This document shows positions 58,469 to 64,000 of a DNA stretch of 64,000 bases, piece after piece. Made by a program: the position numbers and the translations under genes. This stretch comes from Desulfobotulus alkaliphilus (GTDB lineage Bacteria > Desulfobacterota > Desulfobacteria > Desulfobacterales > ASO4-4), in assembly GCF_007830435.1 (NCBI RefSeq), contig NZ_VLLC01000005.1:88191-152190 (forward strand). The letters are read 5' to 3'. How positions within the stretch are numbered: position 1 is the stretch's first letter; the number at the start of each line of letters is the position of its first letter. The notes under the pieces were generated by a model that was given only the letters and a program-made list of their open reading frames with translations, was not told the DNA's origin and ran no database searches.

Positions 58469-60511
58469 CTACCTGTACGAAAAAGGAAACCATTTTTTTC
58501 TCATTGCATTAAAACCGTGAAGCCAGTCAAGGTCTGCATTGTCAGGAATAGTAATTCCCCAGTCTTTTTCCGGAATGGAGCTTTGTACCATGGCCAGGCA
58601 GTTTGTGGCCCTTTGGGGATCGAGTCTTCCCATGGATGCCATTTCTGAAAGGGGCAGAAGGGCCATCATGCGTATGGTGGGGCCGCCCATCCTGTCCAGA
58701 CAGCACCGCAGACTTTCTTTCTGGGCAATGAGAGCAGCCTTTTCATCACCAAGAGACCGGGCCATGCGGCCCACATTATGCCAGATCAACTGCCATGGAT
58801 GACCCTTTTTTCCCAAAGCTTCTGGCCAGAGATTTTTAACAAGATACTCCTTCAGGGAAGAAGTCCCGGCTTCGGCACCAAATCTTGCAAACAATGCCCT
58901 TTCCCATGGGGTGTGCCTTTTTTTCAACATGAATTTTTCTGGGGAAATTCCTCCGGCAACCATAAGAAAGGCATCTTCTGCAGCGGCCTCATCTCCGGCA
59001 TCGCAGGCAGCATAAAAAAGATAGTGAAAGGCCCTGATCCAGCTTTCACGCATTTCCGTGTTTTCCCTTCCTCCAAAGGCCCATATGGATTTTTCTGCCC
59101 AGTACACTGAAACCTCATAATTCTGCTGGAAACCGAAATGCTGGGATAAGGTACCGCAGAGGGCACCCAGCCCTGTATCAGCAGCAAGCCCGGCTCTTTG
59201 TTTTCTGATGGAAAGTTTATGACAGCTTTTTTCAACCAAAGGCATGACCCAGTCCGGCAAGGGCTCATCAAAGCGGTAGCGGTCATGGAATTTGTGGATC
59301 AGGTCAAGACTGATACCGATTCTCCATATATTTCGGCAGGTATCATCCCATTCCACAGCCTGCTGATGGCAGAGCATTTTTTCAGCCATGGAAGCAGCCC
59401 TTTCAGGGTGTCCCCTGCGAAGCTCCAGAAAAAAACAGGCAAAGGCCCAGAGAAAATGTAAGTTTGTCTGATCCGGCATCCTGCTGAGCAGGGGAAGACA
59501 GGAATCCTTGAGCAAAAGGGCTTTTTCCAGCTCACCTTTCACAATGCTTTCATGGATCAGAATAAAGATTTTTTTCCATGCTCCATCTTCCTTAATATAA
59601 TCTTCCAGATGCTTTTGAAAACGTTCTTCCTGCACCATCCGGCGGAGTTTGAAAAAGGGAATTTTAATAAAATCATCAAGGCAGGCACGGGCATCTTTGC
59701 TCCATAATATCCCGGAAAAATCCATACCATCTTCAAAGGCTTCCATGCACAAAAGAGCATCTGAAATATTGTTTACCCCCAGACATACCGGATCGGATGA
59801 TGCCCAGTGCGGCTCACAGCATGCCTCAGGCAGAAGAAAAAAACGCATCCGGACATTTTCTGCCCAGTCTCTTTTTTCCCTCAAACCAGCAACGGGCAGT
59901 ATGTCACCATTTTCTCCCAGCCAGCCCGTAGCCCCCAGACCCACCGGATAATCTTTCTGGCGCTTCAGACTGCAAAAAGCCAGAAAAAAGGCCAGACCAG
60001 CGGAAGCCCCCTGCTGGGTCGCAGCACCTTCTGGCGTATCAACCGGCAGGATATGCACGCCCGCAGAAACTCCAGCCCATTCTGCTGCCCTCAGAATGCT
60101 TTCCCGAAAACTGTCATCCGCATCGTAGATAACCATATCCGCAAGCTCTTCATCGGCAAGAATCAGCCACCACCGGGGGGCACTATTCTGGAAAAACACA
60201 GGAAAGCAGAGACCTTCCACCCTGTCTTTAAGATGAAATGGAAAAGAAGCAGGGCAGATTTGCTTGCATAAGCCCATGATCCATGGGTCTTTCTGCATAA
60301 GCCCTTCCAGCAGAAGACGCCGGTGCAGCAGTATCCGGCAGGAAGGCCGCTTTTCTAAAGCCGCATCCAGCTTAAAAAACGCTTTTTCTGATTCCGGGTT
60401 TGAAAAATCAGGAAAGCGCTGGGAAGCATTCCTTAAAAAAGCACGGAAAACATCCGGCCCACCATGGGAATTCATAAGAAAATGGAGATATCGGATAAAA
60501 ACTGAAGACAT
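58469..60511 (-). CDS. Lon-type (S16) protease domain fused to helical repeats
   Basis: 680 residues. Residues about 150-235 align with the Lon proteolytic domain: EGAATQQGASAGLAFF has Ser170 at the nucleophile position, VGLGATGWLGENGDILPVAGL is the following strand-turn, and REKRDW comes where Lon has KEK. The position of the catalytic Lys is Arg211, with Lys213 two residues on, so activity is uncertain. No AAA+ domain and no SAVED signature are seen. Residues about 290-680 are helical and repeat-like (TPR-like). Start ATG 60511 without a strong Shine-Dalgarno. It lies between an anti-sigma candidate and cas6. Confidence 0.7.
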   Translation of the reverse strand: MSSVFIRYLHFLMNSHGGPDVFRAFLRNASQRFPDFSNPESEKAFFKLDAALEKRPSCRILLHRRLLLEGLMQKDPWIMGLCKQICPASFPFHLKDRVEGLCFPVFFQNSAPRWWLILADEELADMVIYDADDSFRESILRAAEWAGVSAGVHILPVDTPEGAATQQGASAGLAFFLAFCSLKRQKDYPVGLGATGWLGENGDILPVAGLREKRDWAENVRMRFFLLPEACCEPHWASSDPVCLGVNNISDALLCMEAFEDGMDFSGILWSKDARACLDDFIKIPFFKLRRMVQEERFQKHLEDYIKEDGAWKKIFILIHESIVKGELEKALLLKDSCLPLLSRMPDQTNLHFLWAFACFFLELRRGHPERAASMAEKMLCHQQAVEWDDTCRNIWRIGISLDLIHKFHDRYRFDEPLPDWVMPLVEKSCHKLSIRKQRAGLAADTGLGALCGTLSQHFGFQQNYEVSVYWAEKSIWAFGGRENTEMRESWIRAFHYLFYAACDAGDEAAAEDAFLMVAGGISPEKFMLKKRHTPWERALFARFGAEAGTSSLKEYLVKNLWPEALGKKGHPWQLIWHNVGRMARSLGDEKAALIAQKESLRCCLDRMGGPTIRMMALLPLSEMASMGRLDPQRATNCLAMVQSSIPEKDWGITIPDNADLDWLHGFNAMRKKWFPFSYR

Positions 60512-60534
60512 TAAAATCCATGATTGATTTTATT

Positions 60535-60560
60535 CAAAGCGACTGGAAGCCACTTCTACT
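60535..60560. repeat. REP-like palindrome
   Basis: AAAGCGACTGGAAGCCACTTCTACT is a near copy of the hairpin in 52752-52800. It lies in the 92-base gap between the anti-sigma candidate and the Lon-like gene, the only sizeable gap in the run besides that before cas6. Mentioned length is 25 bases in total; the arms are AAGCGACTGG and CCACTTCT. Confidence 0.5.
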
Positions 60561-60603
60561 TTTTCAGGCCTTCCCATCCTGCCAAAAGCCTACAGCCCTG
60601 CTT

Positions 60604-61695
60604 TCAGGAACCATTCACCACAAGTGCCAGCAGAGGGCTGCCACTGCGTACTTCGGCACGGAAGGCGGCCTGAAAAAACCATCCGTCCGTTTCAAGCCAT
60701 TCCCCATCGTAGATCTGCCCGTCCTTTGCCTGAATCATAACCATGCTGCCGCAGATACCCCGGATCATTTCAGGAAAAGCTCCTGAAATATTTCTCCAGC
60801 CCCTGTCATCCACATAATCCGACATAAGGGAGACGTTTAAGGTATCAATACGGTCCAGCGCTCCCCTTTTCAGATAAGCCACACGGATTGCAATGGTTTC
60901 TTCAGAAGCCGCTACCAGGGGCAGGCTGTCTTCAGGAGGAGATGCCATGAAAAATGCAAGGTTGATGTTATCTTTTGCCTCCACCCTGAATCCGGTTTTT
61001 TTCCTGAGGGTGTCACAAAACTCTGCACTTCCGCTAAATATCTGAAAAAGTGGCACACGGCTGCATGCCATGGCTGTTTTTAAAAAAAGACCATGCAGCT
61101 CTGTCCGTGGGTCATCTTCTTTGACAGAAAGAATACGCATACCCTGTTCAGGGTAAAAGATCGGATTTTTAATCATTTTTTTCAGATCTGAAAGTACGCT
61201 GCCTTCGGCCTTTCCCCAAGACGGCCCAAGATCAGAAGGTTTCAGGGCCATTTTGCCGCAAGGGACAAAAACGAGCGGCAGACCCAAGCTATCTTCGGAG
61301 ATGAAATCACCGGGAATGGCCGCATCGGGAAAAGGATGGCAAGGGATACAGGTGATGTAGTCCCCTGTCGTTTCCAGCACCAGCACCTCTGGCGGATTTC
61401 TGTAGCCATCCTCCCACCAGCCGCCCCTGCCCGGAGAAACACTTCTTAGCTGACCGGGCAAAACACTGTCTTCCGCCCCCTGATCTCCATGACTCTCCAA
61501 AGCCTCTTTCAGGGAAAAAAGGGCTGCCTCTGTCTCTTCATCACCATGGCAAAGATTACATCGGCTGCGGTGTTCTTTCACCTTTTCATCATCTGTAGAA
61601 TTTAGCAGATGAAGGAGCGGCGGGCATACAAGGCCTGAGGCAAATTCCCTGAGTGCATCAGGGATATCCTGAAAGAACCCTGAATTCTTATTCAT
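60604..61695 (-). CDS. Zinc anti-sigma-like protein with MazF-like segment (CalpT-like)
   Basis: 363 residues without membrane helices. Near the N-terminus H42-x3-C46-x2-C49 (EHRSRCNLC) is the ZAS zinc anti-sigma motif; Cys24 may be the fourth ligand. Residues about 91-176 (PPEVLVLETTGDYITCIP, then AIPGDFISED and LGLPLVFVP) have the strand order of MazF/PemK-like domains. The remaining about 185 residues are unassigned. ATG 61695 overlaps the sigma gene by 8 bases (GGAGG upstream), so the pair is coupled. In CalpT a ZAS-like and a MazF-like part are joined; here the resemblance is from pattern reading, not a search. Confidence 0.6.
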   Translation of the reverse strand: MNKNSGFFQDIPDALREFASGLVCPPLLHLLNSTDDEKVKEHRSRCNLCHGDEETEAALFSLKEALESHGDQGAEDSVLPGQLRSVSPGRGGWWEDGYRNPPEVLVLETTGDYITCIPCHPFPDAAIPGDFISEDSLGLPLVFVPCGKMALKPSDLGPSWGKAEGSVLSDLKKMIKNPIFYPEQGMRILSVKEDDPRTELHGLFLKTAMACSRVPLFQIFSGSAEFCDTLRKKTGFRVEAKDNINLAFFMASPPEDSLPLVAASEETIAIRVAYLKRGALDRIDTLNVSLMSDYVDDRGWRNISGAFPEMIRGICGSMVMIQAKDGQIYDGEWLETDGWFFQAAFRAEVRSGSPLLALVVNGS

Positions 61696-62698
61696 GGAAA
61701 TCCTCCTCTTTCGGCCTGCTTTTCATATCCGCAAGCAGAAGTGCCATTTCCTTTTTACTGAAATGCTCCTTTAAAATCCTGAAACACTTTTTTTTAAGCT
61801 GTGTGAGGGCGGGTTCACTGCATCCGATCTGCCGGGCAATGTCACCCTGACTTTTGCCTTCATTCAGTCCATCCAGAAGTTGAAGGCCTTCAGGGGGCAG
61901 GAGCTTTTTCACGGCTTCCCGGAAAAAAGGAAGGGACTGCAGGCTGTTTTTTGCATCCAGCAGATATTCCATATCCGGAAACGCACCGGTGGCTTCCTCC
62001 ACTTTTCGGTGTTTTACCTCATCATCTTCATCTAAAGAAATTCCTGTTTTTTTGTCATACACGGTTTTCAGATGGCTTTTTTCCCTGAGCCATAAAAGAA
62101 GACTTTCTTTTTCAATGGAAAAATCCACCCTGTTTTCTTCCGCAGCGATAAGATCCCAGAAATAAAGGGCCGCAGATACCTGATAATTCCGCTTTCCCCA
62201 TTCCCGTCCAGAAATATCCGCAAGGTTTGCTGGAAGATGTTTATCCTGTATGAAAAAATAAGGCAGATGCAAAGGGGCATAATCAGGGGGGGTATTGCGA
62301 TAGCATGGGGTCTTCCGTTTCCCCTGCCCCCAGGCAAAGGAATGAATTTCAGGCGGGCTTAAATTCTCAAACAGTTTTTTACGAAAATATGCCGAAGGAT
62401 TGACATCCAAAGAACGCTCTCTGTCCTGCATCCGGTTCTGGAATACTTTCTTAAACCATGGCAGGGGATGGGGCATCTGCAATGCAGCACCATAGCGGGA
62501 AGGGGCTTCAAGAACTTCTGCCACAAGGATACTCAGCATTTCGTCAATATCCTGAACAAAGGGATCATCAAACCTGCTGCCCCATTTCCTGCTGTCTTTC
62601 AAAAGAAAGCCAGCCAGTTTTTTTAAAACACTGTCCTTTTTTTCCAGATCCTGCCGGACCCAGAGATGAAGCCCGTTTTTATCTGTTTTGCTTTCCAT
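61688..62698 (-). CDS. Atypical large sigma-70/ECF-like factor (CalpS-like)
   Basis: 336 residues. C-terminal residues 266-312 (PPEGLQLLDGLNEGKSQGD, then ARQIGCSEPALTQLKKKCF) read as sigma region 4 with its HTH. The stretch from about 15 to 95 (DIDEMLSILVAEVLEA ... LPWFKKVFQNRMQDRER) is compatible with region 2. The roughly 170 residues between are longer than in ECF factors and have no assignment. Start ATG 62698 with GAGGTG about 7 bases upstream. It is the first gene of the run; its stop lies inside the start region of the anti-sigma-like gene. Confidence 0.65.
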   Translation of the reverse strand: MESKTDKNGLHLWVRQDLEKKDSVLKKLAGFLLKDSRKWGSRFDDPFVQDIDEMLSILVAEVLEAPSRYGAALQMPHPLPWFKKVFQNRMQDRERSLDVNPSAYFRKKLFENLSPPEIHSFAWGQGKRKTPCYRNTPPDYAPLHLPYFFIQDKHLPANLADISGREWGKRNYQVSAALYFWDLIAAEENRVDFSIEKESLLLWLREKSHLKTVYDKKTGISLDEDDEVKHRKVEEATGAFPDMEYLLDAKNSLQSLPFFREAVKKLLPPEGLQLLDGLNEGKSQGDIARQIGCSEPALTQLKKKCFRILKEHFSKKEMALLLADMKSRPKEEDFHE

Positions 62699-62931
62699 TT
62701 CATCACCTCAAAGCAGGAATAAGATCACCATATGGATTTAATGCTTTTCTTTTAAGCGGGTATGCCAAAGCAGGTCAAGGCCTGAAGCAAAAGAATGTAT
62801 CACATAAGGACGCTTTCTTAAAAAAACGTGACCCTCTATTGATATAACGGCACTGTGGTGTTTTTTTATGGCAGGAAATATAAATGCGTGTCCCGGATAA
62901 AAAATCATAAAAAACATATGCGATTAATATT

Positions 62932-62976
62932 AAAAAAACAGCAGCTTCCAGATTCTTTAAATCCTGGGAACTGCTG
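62932..62976 (-). terminator. Intrinsic terminator of the outer-membrane protein gene
   Basis: On the minus strand CAGCAG-TTCCCAGGATT pairs with AATC-TGGAA-GCTGCTG, followed by seven T. It lies 28 bases after the stop at 63004. The rest of the 62699-63003 gap, upstream of the sigma-like gene, holds no gene that I can support and must contain that operon's promoter; I saw no clear hexamers. Confidence 0.7.
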
Positions 62977-63003
62977 TAAAGTAAGGAAAAATTTACGGAT
63001 TAT

Positions 63004-63602
63004 TTACCAGTGATAACCAAGCAGAAGCCCAAAGTGGCCGCCTCCGGCATCAATATCTTCATTTCCAACGGTCACTTTACCGGAAGACCCCCCAAGTTCA
63101 AAACCGATGTTAAAAGAACTTCCCAGAGTCCAGTAAACACCACCACTGAGCCAGATTCCGTAACCAGTATCATCTTCACTATGCTTCATTCCATTGGATG
63201 CCTCTGCCTCTAATTCAGCCCGAAAAAGTGCAACTCCCCCGCCAATAAAAGGACGAACATGGCTGCCCGGCTCCCAGATTTTTTTCACTCCCATACGCAG
63301 TTCCTGGGTATAAGCTTTCACTTTATACAGCTTAAAACCAGAGTAACGATTATAATCATAAAGATAGCCATCATTGTAGGAAGACAAAATTCCAATGGCA
63401 ATGCTCACAGGCCAGTCCGTTTTTTTGAAATCCACATTGATCCCCAAAGCCCATGTTCATCAAGGGGTCTCCAGTCATCTTCATCCAGAACCTTTGAACC
63501 TAAGGTGAAGTTCAGATTTCCTGTCCACGGAGAGGCCACAGAAGGAGAAACTGTACTAAAAAACAAAAGGGTTATTAAGAGGGGAAACAAATTTTTTTTC
63601 AC
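63004..63602 (-). pseudogene. Outer-membrane beta-barrel protein split by a frameshift
   Basis: The first part (63602 to about 63450) has a signal peptide ending SPSVAS and begins a barrel (WTGNLNFTLGSKVLDEDDWRPLDEHG). The second part in another frame (to 63004) continues naturally as G-I-N-V-D-F-K-K-T-D-W with alternating strands, glycine-rich turns (RPFIGGGVALF) and a terminal aromatic residue (LLLGYHW). One missing G in the GGG at 63450-63452 explains the break. Whole length would be about 199 residues. It may be a real frameshift, a phase-variable site or a sequencing error. Confidence 0.7.
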
Positions 63603-63611
63603 AACGACTCC

Positions 63612-63977
63612 TTATTTTTTTCTTGGTTCAAGTTCAACTTCATAAACGTATCTGTCATACTTCCACATACTCCCAGTCACCGCATCAACGATAAAACCCG
63701 GCCAAATGAAAATATTGAGAATACCGACAGCATCAAAGGAATTTTGAAGAAATACATGTCTCGATTCATACTCTTCCAGCTTGTACTGCACCTGAGGTGG
63801 AGTAGATCGTTTTTTTACAGGAACAGTAACGGGCGTTCTTCCATAACCCATACCGTCAATTTCTACCACAGCTCCTTCCGGGACAGATTTAAATGTGATT
63901 GTATCCGTTGAACCACTAAACATGGTTGCACAACCGGGAAAGACTCCCAGAACCATCAGACAGAATAACCAGCGCAT
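63612..63977 (-). CDS. PEGA-domain lipoprotein
   Basis: 121 residues from ATG 63977; AAGGAGG lies 9 bases upstream, inside the longer open frame from 63998, which settles the start. Lipoprotein signal with lipobox GVFPGC (Cys16). The centre, ITFKSVPEGAVVEIDGMGYGRTPVTVPV, is the PEGA-like beta domain. A hydrophobic stretch follows. It is 10 bases upstream of the beta-barrel gene and probably co-transcribed with it. The window ends just beyond it. Confidence 0.8.
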   Translation of the reverse strand: MRWLFCLMVLGVFPGCATMFSGSTDTITFKSVPEGAVVEIDGMGYGRTPVTVPVKKRSTPPQVQYKLEEYESRHVFLQNSFDAVGILNIFIWPGFIVDAVTGSMWKYDRYVYEVELEPRKK

Positions 63978-64000
63978 TCGGCACAACCTCCTTTTCATCA

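Overview
The window looks like chromosome of a Gram-negative bacterium, most plausibly a sulfate-reducer-type deltaproteobacterium (Desulfobacterota). The evidence is separate GlyQ and GlyS subunits, an mfd / SurA-type parvulin / RodZ-like block, an outer-membrane lipoprotein and beta-barrel repertoire, xerC-hslV-hslU, a DsrE-like protein and a PAS / sigma-54 regulator. The taxonomic call is inference from gene style, not from a marker gene.

Layout. 1-4700: right end of an integrated element (small genes, a DNA-binding protein and a large primase-helicase), followed by a 430-bp cluster of a 9-bp repeat that looks like replication iterons; it abuts the 3' end of a tRNA-Arg(ACG) gene. 4.7-6.8 kb: tRNA-Arg(ACG), tadA (the enzyme that edits that tRNA) and purA. 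6.8-21.8 kb (minus strand): ligA, a small protein, glyS, glyQ, a GHMP kinase, recO, mgtE, a RodZ-like protein, two SurA-type chaperones and mfd. 21.8-24.6 kb: tRNA-Thr, a small unknown protein, an IHF/HU subunit and a GT39-type membrane glycosyltransferase. 24.6-33.1 kb (minus): histidine kinase, GT2, a phosphoribosyltransferase, a probable structured ncRNA (6S-like), a purine permease, a four-gene cluster of unknown function ending in a FliL-like lipoprotein, and an AI-2E family permease. 33.7-36.7 kb: a glycine-betaine ABC transporter behind a strong promoter that contains a palindromic operator candidate. 36.9-39.5 kb: MBL-fold protein and a sigma-54 regulator. 39.6-42.2 kb: tRNA-Leu(UAA), then a two-gene ATPase + DUF4276 defence-like island. 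42.4-52.6 kb (minus): argB-argD-argF-argG-argH downstream of xerC-hslV-hslU and a HAD hydrolase. 52.9-57.4 kb: DsrE-like protein, UDG-like protein, coaBC, and a PAS histidine kinase.

The most unusual locus is 57.4-62.7 kb (minus strand): a large sigma-70-like factor, overlapped by a cytoplasmic protein that carries an HxxxCxxC zinc anti-sigma motif and a MazF-like segment, then a protein with a Lon-type S16 protease domain fused to helical repeats, then a stand-alone Cas6. The first three parallel the CRISPR-associated CalpS/CalpT/CalpL cascade, but the Lon-like protein has no recognisable SAVED cyclic-nucleotide sensor, and no CRISPR array or other cas genes are visible. It may be a new protease-controlled sigma-factor signalling system.

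Intergenic space carries a family of non-autonomous elements with GTAA-type terminal inverted repeats. One copy has a perfect 8-bp target duplication, suggesting mobilisation by an IS66-type transposase. They contain two different nested palindromic modules, and two copies sit inside the arg gene run. Smaller palindromic REP-like repeats are scattered elsewhere.
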